Origin: Lamellibrachia satsuma
Lineage: Eukaryota; Annelida; Polychaeta; Sabellida; Siboglinidae
DNA length: 64,000 nt
Assembly: GCA_033239005.1 (NCBI GenBank)
Contig: BSQZ01000038.1
Span: forward strand, 4,356,001 to 4,420,000
Reading direction: 5' to 3'
Numbering within the stretch: the stretch's first letter is position 1; each line of letters begins with the position of its first letter. The position numbers were made by a program, and so were the translations under genes. Below the pieces are notes generated by a model, which did not search any database, was not told the DNA's origin, and saw only the letters and a list, made by a program, of their open reading frames with translations. Shown here in pieces: positions 35,663-47,981 of the stretch.

Positions 35663-35777
35663 CAGTGTTGTATTGTATGTGTTGTATGTGTCGTGTGTGT
35701 CTTGTGTATTGTGTGTGTTGTGTGTGTTGTGTGTATTGTATGTGTTGTATATGTTGTATGTGTCGTGTGCGTTGTGA
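35663..35777. repeat. GT-rich 9-bp-type repeat
   Basis: Irregular tgtgttgta/tgtgtcgtg units. Confidence 0.85.
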
Positions 35778-36454
35778 TATAATAGAACTATTTCCATGGA
35801 CCCTACATATTTTCAGCCCTATACATGCAAAACTGATGGAGATGTGAGGGAACAGGCATCATATACAGACACACTGAGTCACAGACTACTTTATAGTATA
35901 GAAATCAACAATTTGTCTGGGTTTGTCTATTGTATATTATTCATTTTACAGGTTAATATGTTCTGGTTGAAATCAGTAATGTAAAGTTATATATTTAGTT
36001 AAAACGTGACTAACTGTGTGAACAGCTGGAAGGTAGAGCATGTCAGTATTTAAATATACACCTGACGTTCAGCTAGATCTATTTTGAGTAACATTCAATG
36101 CGCAGTTACACCAAACTACCCAAACTCGTTATGCCCATTGATCTTGGCTATAAATAAATCTTTAAGATGATGTATCTGGTCTGAAAGAAATATTAAGCTT
36201 TGACCCATGCATTATCCATCAGCAAACATTTATATTTTATCATGTGTTTACAATGTGCTTAGTTGGCAGAGTCTGGGCCAAATGTGCAGCCAAACGTTGC
36301 ATGTGTATGACATGGTTAAGACTTTTAGATACTATATCATTCAGCTAGTACTGCGTAATTCACAATACTGAAGGTCAACTACACATCCAAGTAAACATCT
36401 AAGGTGTCATCTATTGTTTTAGTTTGGGATTGTGGAATGGTTAGGGGTGGTGTT

Positions 36455-37317
36455 GTGTGAGATGGGAGGTTGGTCCTAAACAAATGGTGGAAGGTAGGAA
36501 GTCAGATTGGTGGAAGGTAGACTGTAAAAATAGGTGGGAGGTTGGCCCCCAAAACTTACAGGAGGTGGGAGGTTGGCCCCCAAAACAGGTAGGAGGTGGG
36601 TGGTTGGCCCCAAAACTGATAGGATGTGGGAGGTTGGCCCCCAAAACTGACATGAGGTGGGAGGTTGGCCCCCAAAACAGGTAGGAGGTGGGAGGTTAGC
36701 CCCCAAAACAGGTAGGATGTGGGAGGTTGGCCCCCAAAACAGGTAGGATGTGGGAGGTTGGCCCCCAAAACTGATAGGAGGTGGGAGGTTGGCCCCCAAA
36801 ACAGGTAGGAGGTGGGAGGTTAGCCCCCAAAACAGATAGGATGTGGGAGGTTGGCCCCCAAAACTGATAGCATGTGGGAGGTTGGCCCCCAAAACTGACA
36901 GGAGGTGGGAGGTTGGCCCCCAAAACAGGTAGGAGGTGGGAGGTTAGCCCCCAAAACAGGTAGGATGAGGGAGGTTGGCCCCCAAAACTGATAGGATGTG
37001 GGAGGTTGGCCCCCAAAACTGACAGGAGGTGGGAGGTTGGCCCCCAAAACAGGTAGGAGGTGGGAGGTTAGCCCCCAAAACAGGTAGGATGTGGGAGGTT
37101 GGCCCCCAAAACAGGTAGGATGTGGGAGGTTGGCCCCAAAAACAGGTACGATGTGGCAGGTTGGCCCCAAAAACAGGTAGGATGTGGGAGGTTGGCCCCC
37201 AAAACAGGTAGGATGTGGGAGGTTGGCCCCAAAAACAGGTACGATGTGGCAGGTTGGCCCCAAAAACAGGTAGGATGTGGGAGATTGGCCCCCAAAACAG
37301 GTTGGAGGTGGGAGATC
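36455..37317. repeat. Minisatellite, 31-bp unit, about 27 copies
   Basis: Units contain gggaggttggcccccaaaac followed by aggtaggatgt or a variant. Single-base length changes in the C or A runs move the frame between units, so the open frames up to 147 codons are by-products. A higher-order pattern of 4-5 units (with a ggttagcc variant) repeats in the left two thirds. Confidence 0.95.
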
Positions 37318-38617
37318 TATGCCACACTCCCTCTATGTAATGTTAACATGTGAATAAATAAAGCATACATACCGTGTATAAGTACGAAAGTAGAAGTAGA
37401 ACGAGTTTTAGATTTTCATACAAGAAAAAATCACTTGAATACAAATAACTCTTTTAATTTGTTTTATTACTACCATGATTACAATAAGATGATAATGTGA
37501 TTGTTATGATTTTTGTACCAGTTTTGTGAACGTTTATTAGTTGTTTTCAATGTATATGTATTTATATATATAATTCTAAAACCATTTATATTTTATCATT
37601 CACATGCCAGTTTATATCACTATGCATCACCATACATTTTTATTTTGTCAGAATTATTATGGCAATGGCCCAGACGCTGACTTTATGTCAATGGTCCAGA
37701 TTGACTAGTTTGAATGAAACCGTCTAGGGCTCGTTAAAGATATGTCAGAAGTTCCAAGAAAACAGATGTATCCTGCTTATCTAAATGACAACACCAGGAA
37801 GTGTTGCAGACTAGGAGAGGTTGCCAACATGCAGTCAGCTTAGAGGAGGTGGTGTGTATTATCAAAGTAAAAATAGTACTAGTACATCTGTCAGATAAAG
37901 TAGCTGAACTGTTCCATCAATGAAGAAGTTCTAGAAAACCTTCTCTTGCCCAGCACAATCAAGGTTATATCAATGCTGGCTAAATTTGAGTATGTCTTAA
38001 AGACTGTATCTGCCAAAAGGCCAGACATAACGTGATACTTGAGGTTACACAAACTGTAGGCCTGTCTGAGTAATGTTGAAGACACCCGGTGGTGAGATTG
38101 AGGGAAACAGTGGCAGAAAGACCGACTTCAATTGTCTTTTCACAATAAAGGTCGGAGGTTACTTTTAGAATTTCCCTGCACATGGGGTGAACACTCTATG
38201 GCCTGGGCAGTAAGGGGCAGTGGTCAATCTACATGACAGTGGTCAGTATGTCAGCCAAGCAATCCCAACCTCTGTACGGTTTAGCACATTGCCCATATTA
38301 TATGGCATAAGAAGATTTACTTGTCCAGTTGTGTTAATCAACAAGACAAAGGCAGACTGCCTACTCACTGTTTACTAGTAAAGTGGACATTCTCTGGTGA
38401 CTCACCACCTGTCCAGTGGTCAGTTGTTTATGTGCATGTTTACATGTATCATGTGACTACATTCGTTCACCCGGCCATGTCATCGCTCACACGTGTCAGG
38501 TGTGAAATAGTAGAACAATCTTGATGCTTCTGATGTGTCACATTTTTATTTGATAGGTGTAAGACCACCACTTTGTGAGCCAACAACAGGGTGTACATTT
38601 GTCCCCTGTGTGGTAAG

Positions 38618-39676
38618 TTCCCATGCCAACTCATGCTCACTTACATTCCCATGCCAACTCATGCTTACTTACATTCCCATACCAACTCATGCTCACTTAC
38701 ATTCCCATGCCAACTCATGCTCACTTACATTCTCATGCCAACTCATGCTTACTTACATTCCCATACCAACTCATGCTCACTTACATTCTCATGCCAACTC
38801 ATGCTCACTTACATTCCCATGCCAACTCATGCTCACTTACATTCCCATGCCAACTCATGCTCACTTACATTCCCATGCCAACTCATGCTCACTTACATTC
38901 CCATGCCAACTCATGCTCACTTACATTACCATGCCAACTCATGCTTACTTACATTCCCATACCAACTCATGCTCACTTACATTCTAATGCCAACTCATGC
39001 TCACTTACATTTCCATACCAACTCATGCTCACTTACATTCCCATACCAACTCATGCTCACTTACATTCTCATGCCAACTCATGCTCACTTACATTCCCAT
39101 ACCAACTCATGCTCACTTACATTCCCATGCCAACTCATGCTCACTTACATTCCCATGCCAAACTCATGCTCACTTACATTCTCATGCCAACTCATGCTCA
39201 CTTACATTCTCATACCAACTCATGCTCACTTACATTATCATGCCAACTCATGCTCACTTACATTCTCATGCCAACTCATGCTCACTTACATTCTCATGCC
39301 AACTCATGCTCACTTACATTCCCATACCAACTCATGCTCACTTACATTCCCATACCAACTCATGCTCACTTACATTCCCATACCAACTCATGCTCACTTA
39401 CATTCCCATGCCAACTCATGCTCACTTACATTCCCATACCAACTCATGCTCACTTACATTATCATGCCAACTCATGCTCACTTACATTCTCATACCAACT
39501 CATGCTCACTTACATTATCATGCCAACTCATGCTCACTTACATTCTCATGCCAACTCATGCTCACTTACATTATCATGCCAACTCATGCTCACTTACATT
39601 CCCATGCCAACTCATGCTCACTTACATTCTCATGCCAACTCATGCTTACTTACATTCTCATGCCAACTCATGCTTA
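38618..39676. repeat. Minisatellite, 28-bp unit, about 38 copies
   Basis: Units contain catgccaactcatgctcact plus tacattc. Variants are ccc/ctc/atc and catgcc/catacc. One unit near 39162 has an extra A. The three plus-strand frames are all stop-free across the array (up to 370 codons), purely because the unit lacks stops. Confidence 0.97.
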
Positions 39677-40708
39677 ACTACAGATCAGTGAGCACAGGTG
39701 ACAAGTGTACATGGCTTTTGGTGACATTGTTCTAGGAAGTGAAGTTGGTCCTCACATCATATTAAATATAATTATCCTATTAGGACCACATTCTAGGAAT
39801 AGCGTGCATGATGACTTAATTATCCCTTGCCATGAATGCAAGATATCCCCTCTCCAATTCAACATTGGCTTTTAATTAATCCTCTGAGTCTGTTAGTGCT
39901 TATACACTAGGTGATTAGTGAGACTTAGTTTTCTTCCATGAAGGTTAGAATAATGAGGGTGTAGTACAATATATGTGCACATGTATATAGATGTATGGGT
40001 TAGGGCTGATTCTGTGCAGTATTCCTTTCACATGCTTTCAAGCAGCTAACTGCAAAAATAGGTGACCCAAAAATATGGCCGCTTTCTTTCAGTGTTCATT
40101 TCCTGGGTGTAGTCAACTGTAAAATGGGAACCTGGCATTGGTTGATGGCATGTAACCTGCTGACAGATTCCCACTGGGTCGTACCTGGAAAAGTTCAGTT
40201 TGGCTAGTACAAAGCAACTTTACCTAATCAGACATTTCCGTATTATGCATGCAGTGAAACATGCACTGGAGCATGTAGTGCTGTGTATGCAGTGTACATT
40301 GTATAAAAGTGTGTGTGTGTGTATGTGTGCATGCGTGCGTGCTTGCATGTGTGTATGTGGTGTAACCAGGTTTTTAGCTGTGTTTACGTGCCAAAGTGTC
40401 AGTACTCTTTTGACTACTCATACATGTTGTCCCCAAAATAGCCATGACAGCTGTTGTCTCCAGTCGCTCACACACAAATGCTGTGATCAAATTTAAATCT
40501 GATTTTTCTTTGATCTATCTTTGACCTACCTGATAGAGTGTGTTTGCATGTTTGCCAACATTTGACAATAAGTAGTGAGTAGATTTACTCGAAGTACAAA
40601 TCGGAGGCTATGTGTAATTGTTGGCACAGTGTAGTTTAACTGCGGGAATCTATGTGACATTTTCATTGGAAAACATCTCATGCGTAGAAATGTCAGTTAA
40701 TCTACCTA

Positions 40709-40710
<2 letters not shown>

Positions 40711-40762
<52 letters not shown>
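40711..40762. repeat. (TA)n microsatellite
   Basis: About 26 uninterrupted TA dinucleotides. Confidence 0.97.
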
Positions 40763-40766
<4 letters not shown>

Positions 40767-40956
40767 TGTGATGGGCATACTTACCCTCTAAACGTGCATA
40801 TATGTATTGTCTTTGGGCCCAATGCCCATAAGGCTTCAGTGATTCGTCTCCACTTCATTGTGTTTTTACCCACTTGTTTCACTTTGGTCCATGTTTTCCA
40901 CCCTATATTTTTTTATACAACATTTTGCCAGTGTTTTTGGGTGACTCACATCCCCT

Positions 40957-41034
40957 TTCCCTTCTGATGCCCGTGTCTTCCCTTCTGATGCCCGTGTCTT
41001 CCCTTCTGATGCCCAAGTCTTCCCTTCTGGTGTC
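40957..41034. repeat. About 21-bp tandem repeat, 4 copies
   Basis: Copies of cccttctgatgcccgtgtct, the last two diverged. Confidence 0.88.
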
Positions 41035-41915
41035 CATGTCAAAGGACGTGGTTGTTGTCTTTCTTTCTGAGTACATATCCCATCCAGTTCCATCTTCTCA
41101 TCGTTACTTATGTGCTCATCTTCTGTAACTTGGTGTCATTCAGGATATCTGTATTTTACGTAACGTATACGAGCATCTAACTTTCAGGATCCTCAATCCT
41201 TAGACACTTGCATAGTCTAGGCAAAAGGCATTTAGAGTTGTCAATACAGTGCTTGTCAATACATATGCAAATACATATTATATATTATATACAGACAGCA
41301 AAGTCCAGCTAATGTCCAGTTATGAAACTAATTCAACAGACCATTACTGCAGTAACAGTGACACGATATAAAAAACTGTCCTTTGGCAGGTATTATGTTA
41401 ACATTTCCGCCAACACCAACAGAAAGTGGATTGTGAACACCAACTCTAATCACAGCTCATAGTAACAGTTCACAGCATCTTCACATACTCCATTGTGAAG
41501 TGTTTGGTGCTATCATGTGTCCAGGGGTTAACTCAGGTTCACTGACCAATTCAATGTCCACACTTAAACCTTTAATACATCCTTATAATTATGTCTTTAT
41601 TGGCCTACTTTGTGCTGTGAGGTGTTGCCTCTAAATGCTGGGATATATATTACAGACATTTGGCATTGACCTTTATTATTATCACACCACATTATCTATT
41701 TTCACTGTGCATGTGCAAATCTGCATGTTTACAGAACAGGGCTCCTTCTAATTTTAGTATGTTTATTGACCTACTTTCTACAACAAGGTCTTTTTAGTCT
41801 TCTGCCTGTTATGTGGCAAGTCTGTGGATCATATAATCTTCTTTTCCTTCTGTCTGATGTTCTACTTTTCTCTAAATTTTCCATAGGGCTTTCTTTTTTT
41901 CAATCTGCTCATTAC

Positions 41916-42487
41916 ATTGGGGTCAACATCAGCTCATTACATTGATGTCAACATCAGCTCATTACATTGATGTCAACATCAGCTCATTACATTGATTTCA
42001 ACATCAGCTCATTACATTGATGTCAACATCAGATCATTACATTGATTTCAACATCTGCTCATTACATTGGTGTCAACATATGCCCATTACATTGGTGTCG
42101 ACATCTGTCCATTACATTGGTATTGACATCTGCCCATTACGTTGGTGTCGACATCTGCCCATTACATTGGTGTCGACGTCTGCCCATTACATTGGTGTCC
42201 ACATCTGCCCATTACATTGGTGTCATCATCTGCCCATTATATTGGTGTCCACATCTGCCTATTACATTGGTGTCAACATCTGCCCATTACATTGGTGTCG
42301 ACATATGTCCATTACATTGGTGTCGACATATGCCCATTACATTGGTGTCGACATCTGCCCATTACATTGGTGTCAACATCTGCCCATTACATTGGTGTCA
42401 ACAACATCTGCCCATTACATTGGTGTCCACATATGCCCATTACGTTGGTGTCCACATTTGCCCATTACATTGGTGTCAACATTTTTG
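41916..42487. repeat. Minisatellite, 25-bp unit, about 23 copies
   Basis: Units gtcaacatctgcccattaca plus ttggt, with the left five copies of an older caacatcagctcattac type. One unit carries an extra caa near 42402. It is followed immediately by a second, unrelated array. Confidence 0.95.
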
Positions 42488-42501
42488 CACTGTGTTGTGT
42501 A

Positions 42502-43639
42502 TTTTAATGTGTTGATCTGTTTATTGAAGGTAGAGAATACCTTCTATAGGTTGTACACATGTTTTAAAGTGTTGATCTGTTTATTTAAGGTAGAGAGTAC
42601 CATCTGTAGGTTGTACACATGTGTTAATGTGTTGATCTGTTTATTTAAGGTAGAGAGCACCTTCTATAGGTTGTACACATGTTTTAATGTGTTGATCTGT
42701 TTATTTAAGGTAAAGAGTACCTTTTATATGTTGTACACATGTTTTAATGTGTTGATCTGTTTATTTAAGGTAAAGAGTACCTTATATATGTTGTACACAT
42801 GTTTTAATGTGTTGATCTGTTTATTTAAGGTAAAGAGCACCTTCTATAGGTTGCACACATGTTTTAATGTGTTGATCTGTTTATTTAAGGTAGAGAGCAC
42901 CTTCTATAGGTTGCACACATGTTTTAATGTGTTGATCTGTTTATTTAAGGTAGAGAGCACCTTCTATAGGTTGCACACATGTTTTAATGTGTTGATCTGT
43001 TTATTTAAGGTAGAGAGCACCTTCTATAGGTTGCACACATGTTTTAATGTGTTGATCTGTTTATTTAAGGTAGAGAGCACCTTCTATAGGTTGCACACAT
43101 GTTTTAATGTGTTGATCTGTTTATTTAAGGTAGAGAGCACCTTCTATAGGTTGCACACATGTTTTAATGTGTTGATCTGTTTATTTAAGGTAGAGAGCAC
43201 CTTCTATAGGTTGCACACATGTTTTAATGTGTTGATCTGTTTATTTAAGGTAGAGAGCACCTTCTATAGGTTGCACACATGTTTTAATGTGTTGATCTGT
43301 TTATTTAAGGTAGAGAGCACCTTCTATAGGTTGCACACATGTTTTAATGTGTTGATCTGTTTATTTAAGGTAGAGAGCACCTTCTATAGGTTGTACACAT
43401 GTTTTAATGTGTTGATCTGTTTATTTAAGGTAGAGAGCACCTTCTATATGTTGTACACATGTTTTAATGTGTTGATCTGTTTATTTAAGGTAGAGAGCAC
43501 CTTCTATAGGTTGTACACATGTTTTAATGTGTTGATCTGTTTATTTAAGGTAAAGAGTACCTTCTATAGGTTGTACACATGTTTTAATGTGTTGATCTGT
43601 TTATTTAAGGTAGAGAGCACCTTCTATAGGTTGCACATG
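42502..43639. repeat. Minisatellite, 60-bp unit, 19 copies, each with a donor-like AAG|GTAGAG
   Basis: Units contain gttgatctgtttatttaagg then tagagagcaccttctatagg. The middle nine or so units are essentially identical and outer units are diverged. The 578-codon frame through this array and the preceding one is a by-product of a 60-bp unit without stops. Confidence 0.97.
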
Positions 43640-44499
43640 TTTTTACTCAACCTACTTCATGCAGCAACACTTGCATTTAAATGGTGTCATCATTATTATT
43701 ATCATTATAGAAGTTGGTCATATCTACTGCAGTTGTTGAGGTATGTATGTTGACAGAGCAGACACGTTTGTCACATGCATGGTGACAATACCTGTCAGTG
43801 TTGACATAGTGTCATTCACGTGGTCATGTGTACACAGTGCTTTAGTGCTTTATGGTTAACGCTCTCTCCTGCCAGACGACAAAGAGTTTCTCCGGCTGAC
43901 ATACCCTGCTCGTGAAGATGGACAGGTTGAATCATAAAACAAAATCAATGTCCCTGCTTCCACCTGGGACCATAGGTACAGGTCACTCTTAGACTTTGGG
44001 TCATTCACATGATGTCAGACCCTGGGAAGTTTGACCTTTCCCTTGGGGATATAGACTTGAAGAGTTTACATTTATATTTCAGTGTATTTATTATACACCT
44101 TTTAGGCCATACGATTAGATTAAAATTCAGTACAATGAAATGCATGCGAGCATGCGTGCGTGCATGCGTACAAAAACTTGAGTTAAGGAGGGTTTTTCCT
44201 GTTTTTCCACTAGCAGATGTTGACATCAATGTGCATCTGCTAAATAATGATAAAAAAGTGTGGTTCAGGGTTGAGCTTATTTGGTTGGGTTTTCTATGAG
44301 AACTTGTTAGTTGTGATGATGCTTGTAGCCATGTGACATGTTCACAGGAATGGTGACATGTGTGATATATGGAGTCAGCCTGCTATCACAGCTGGTGTAA
44401 AACAGTACCATTTTATGTGACAGCTAATGTTGTACTGTGGTGATTAGTATTATGTATGCGTGCATACATTGACTAAAGTCCCAAATGACATAAGTCCTA

Positions 44500-44695
44500 T
44501 ACTGTAAAACCTGTGTAAAACGACCAGATTCTACCCACAAATGCGTCCAGTCTTCAATGAAAGGCCAGCCATGAGAAACCAGGCCCTTTGCACCAGGGTG
44601 TTTACCCAACGACCAGGAAGACGGTGAAGAAGCTTGATCCCTGGTCAACTCCGATGATGTTTTAAGTCAAATTCAGAGTAGATTTTACAGTAAAA
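44500..44695. mobile_element. Short non-autonomous DNA element (MITE-like)
   Basis: The left end tactgtaaaacctgtgtaaa and the right end (reverse complement ttttactgtaaaatctactc) share an inverted tactgtaaaaYct motif about 190 bp apart. The interior has the aacgaccag motif seen in widespread invertebrate MITEs. No coding capacity. Confidence 0.4.
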
Positions 44696-44897
44696 ACAAT
44701 GACTGGGTCTATAGAAGCTAAAAATAAATGTGCGTGTTAGATGCCAGATTGTTTGTTTAATGGCTAAAGAGCTCGCTGCAGTAGCAGAGGTGACAATTTA
44801 ATGCAGTCAGACAGCGAAATGAGGCAAGCGAAATAAATAAAGCAAACGAAGCGGCCATTCGCACTTTATTTTACATTTATTGATTCGTACAAAGTGC

Positions 44898-44942
44898 GGT
44901 AAAGGAGGGGGCGGGGGAGGGGAGGGGCAGGGGGAGGGGGGT
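44898..44942 (+). other. G-rich tract, potential G-quadruplex
   Basis: Seven or so runs of 4-6 G separated by 1-2 bases (for example gggggcgggggaggggaggg), in the sense strand of ULK intron 2. Confidence 0.75.
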
Positions 44943-45134
44943 CAAGACCCACATACTAATTTTTCTATGTTGGTCGCATGCATGTAAATGTTGGTCGCAT
45001 GCATGTAAATGTGCAGTGAACTGTGACAGAATTTCTATTGTATTGCAGTATGATTAACTAATTATTGGTGTTACTTTGGCCCTGTCTCAAGAGTGATTGT
45101 TAAGGTGCAAAGTCAGATCGTTTTTATGTCGTAC

Positions 45135-45245
45135 AATCGTGTTATATAGTGTAAACTTATCTATTTAACATATTCACCATCCAAATGTGTTTTAATGATC
45201 CACAATTGTTTTAATATAATTTGACCGTTATCTGTAAATACGATA
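45135..45245. mobile_element. Dispersed foldback/MITE repeat, half copy
   Basis: Shares gtgttatatagtgtaaact, then aatgtgttttaatgatccac and taatataatttgaccgttat, with the element at 61541-61800. Here only one arm is present. Confidence 0.6.
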
Positions 45246-45539
45246 TCAACCAAGTTGTTACGCATGCAATGTAAACGTGATATTCAAGTGAAAACATTCA
45301 GATGAAACACAATCAATCGTATTGTGCGTGTATCACAGTGCTAGACACACCGAGCATTCTACACATCTATTAGCCTATTGTACCAGTCATATTAGTGTGA
45401 CTGAGGCAGCAATATTGATGTGCCCAGACAACAAAGGCCTTCAGCTAGTTGATGGTAGTTGATGGCCTGAATCTGTGCATAAGCCTTAGTTGCTTTGTCC
45501 TTAGCAGCTGGCTGCAGTGTTGCCATGTGTGCATGCACT

Positions 45540-45645
45540 GGTGCGTGCGTGCGTGCATGCGTGCGCGTGTGTGGTGTGTGTGTGTGGTGTGTGTGTGGTG
45601 TGTGTGTGGTGTGTGTGTGGTGTGTGGTGTGTGTGTGTGGTGTGT

Positions 45646-45712
<67 letters not shown>

Positions 45713-45783
45713 TGTGTATGTGTGTGTGGTGTGTGTGTGTGTGGTGTGTGTGTGGTGTGTGTGTGTGTGGTGTGTGTGTGAGT
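45540..45783 (+). repeat. TG/TGTGTGG-rich microsatellite before ULK exon 3
   Basis: Long (GT)n with interspersed tgtggtgtg units, ending 57 bp before the exon 3 acceptor. In pre-mRNA this is a UG-repeat tract. Confidence 0.95.
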
Positions 45784-45840
45784 GTGACTTGTTCAGAGCT
45801 CTTAGAAATCATCACATTGTTGTACGTTGTTTGTTTGTAG

Positions 45841-45891
45841 GAACTCTCAGACCTGAAGCATGAAAATGTTGTTGGATTACTCGAATGCAAG
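45841..45891 (+). CDS. ULK1/ULK2: ULK exon 3 (51 bp)
   Basis: The acceptor is gtttgtttgtag and the donor AAG|GTATGT. 17 codons in phase 0, reading ELSDLKHENVVGLLECK: the segment from helix C to strand 4, with the typical L-H-N-V-V-L pattern. It is flanked on both sides by UG-rich sequence. Confidence 0.96.
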
Positions 45892-45968
45892 GTATGTAGT
45901 GTGCGTGTGTGCATGCATGCTTGCATGTGTGCATGCATGCTTGCCTGTGTGCATGCATACATAATTGT

Positions 45969-45970
<2 letters not shown>

Positions 45971-46003
<33 letters not shown>
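45971..46003. repeat. (AT)n microsatellite
   Basis: About 16 AT dinucleotides. Confidence 0.95.
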
Positions 46004-46007
<4 letters not shown>

Positions 46008-47665
46008 ATTTGTGGAGGAATGCAGGCATTACCCACATTCATACAGACTTCGCTCTAATTTATGGAAAAATCATTAGGCCAATTCCCAATGAGGCCCAGT
46101 ATATTGTGTTTGATGTAGGAATGTGTTGTAGCTTAGCTGTTGGCGACACTTGGTAGGTTCGAATTGGAATGATATAGGCTGATTAACCAGTAAGAAATTG
46201 TATATAGATTTATGTTGATACAAATCAAGTCATAATACAAATTTAAACCAAAATAAAATGGCATGTATGTTTATCTATGCAAATGATTCTGATTATAATA
46301 CCTATATATCATGTAACATGTTTGTAATCGTTGTGGGTAATGTTCCTGAAATCAGATCAGTTGTGGTATGCTGCCCATAGGACCCATTGTCCACGCATGC
46401 ACAAAATGGCTGCATGTGTGGAAGCTGGCTTTATGAACTGGTAGATAAGATTGACAATTGCGGATGAACTTGGAATAAATCGATGCACCCAATGCCTACT
46501 TCTGTCAGTCAACCAGATTTTTTTCTCTAGGTATGGAAACTCTGACATTCGTTGCAGAGAGGTTTTTTCTGCCTTGACCTAATTGTGCACTAGAGCAGTG
46601 AAGTCACGACATCAGTCATGGTTACATAGATACCACCTGCAAATTTTTTTGCAATTAAAAATATGAGTGTTTAAGTGTATCTTCTGTGGCGTGCAGGTTA
46701 TGGATAATGTGCCTGATTTATGTTTCTATTGCCTCACAAATATGTCTAGATAATTGGAATTTCCAACTGCCACATAATTTTCAAGCCTTTCACATCATGT
46801 AGCAAGCTGCATGTGTCATGATAGATTTACAACACCAGTTCATTTGAGGATACATTGTATGTAGATGTCTGTAGTACTGCACCAACTCAACAAAGGGATT
46901 ATCTTCTTAGAATATGATACACTAAATGATGTTGTTCTTGTCATGTTGAATTCGTGGTAAGACTTAAGTTCACTGCAGTGTACACTGGACAGAACTGTCT
47001 GGTGGCTGTGAAATGACACCTTTTCACTGTGGCTTAGTAGGAATGGTTTACTACATAGTTGACTGAACACAGCACAAGGCTCAATTTCAAAGGATTACCT
47101 AAATTTAATAGGAGGAACCAATAACCAAATTCTAACTAGGCGTGTATAACAACACTTGGATAGCTATTTATATTTTCTTTGTACCAGTATGTGTGCCTGT
47201 AAAAATGTCCACATTGCTTTATAGTGCTGAGACATTCTTGTAATGTTTCACTTTCGTATTAGCAAGGAATTATTTGTCATATTTTCGGGGGAAATCTCAA
47301 ACACTAAAATTAATTGTCTACTTCTAAATGTAGTGCTCTTTTAAAAACACGTTATTTAATTTTTTTATTTTAAATCCATAAATGATTACATATTTAATCA
47401 GTGAATTATTTGGTGACCAAACACATTTCTCAATTTAAAATTAAAATTGGTAGCATTTTTTACCACATAATAAAAATTATTTAGCTTGACACATGGATAA
47501 TAGCATTAAAGATTCATAAGTAGTAGACCCCACTGCACAGTTCACAACTTGCTCATTGGTGTCAGATAAATAAAACATCACATCATCTAGAGACTACAGT
47601 TCCAGGCAAAAAATGTAATTCATATAATTTGACTGGATGGCCTGACAGACAGGAAGAAGAAGTGT

Positions 47666-47981
47666 AAATACAGAGCAGTGCTGTAAATACAGAGCAGTGC
47701 TGTAAATACAGAGCAGTGCTGTAAATACAGAGCAGTGCTGTAAATACAGAGCAGTGCTGTAAATACAGAGCGGTGCTGTGGTGTAAATACAGAGCAGTGC
47801 TGTAAATACAGAGCGGTGCTGTAAATACAGAGCGGTGCTGTGGTGTAAATACAAAGCAGTGCTGTAAATACAGAGCGGTGCTGTAAATACAGAGCGGTGC
47901 TGTGGTGTAAATACAGAGCAGTGCTGTAAATACAGAGCGGTGCTGTGGTGTAAATACAGAGTGGTGCTGTGGTGTAGTGGT
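47666..47981. repeat. Minisatellite, 19/24-bp units, about 16 copies
   Basis: The basic unit is tgtaaatacagagcagtgc. Longer units carry an extra tgtgg, and these appear at intervals, suggesting a higher-order repeat. Confidence 0.95.

Larger units (their letters stand above)
31821..45840 (+). other. ULK intron 2 (14 kb), minisatellite-rich
   Basis: Holds arrays at 33.3, 35.7, 36.5, 38.6, 41.0, 41.9 and 42.5 kb, a TA tract at 40.7 kb, a MITE at 44.5 kb, a G-rich patch at 44.9 kb and a dispersed foldback element at 45.1 kb. The interspersed stretches (31.8-33.3, 34.0-35.6, 37.3-38.6, 39.7-40.7, 43.7-44.5 kb) show no exon or element I can support. Confidence 0.75.

Noticed and set aside
38591..39735. 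Plus-strand open frames of 366 and 370 codons
   Set aside because: All three frames are open because the 28-bp unit lacks stops. No start context, domain or splice structure.
42017..43753. 578-codon plus-strand frame
   Set aside because: Runs through two unrelated adjacent arrays. Both lie inside ULK intron 2 and have no protein features.
43877..43923. Possible ULK exon between tgccag and gacag|gttg
   Set aside because: Reads a short open stretch (DDKEFLRLTYPAREDGQ) but matches no ULK segment, and exons 2 and 3 already join in phase with continuous family sequence.
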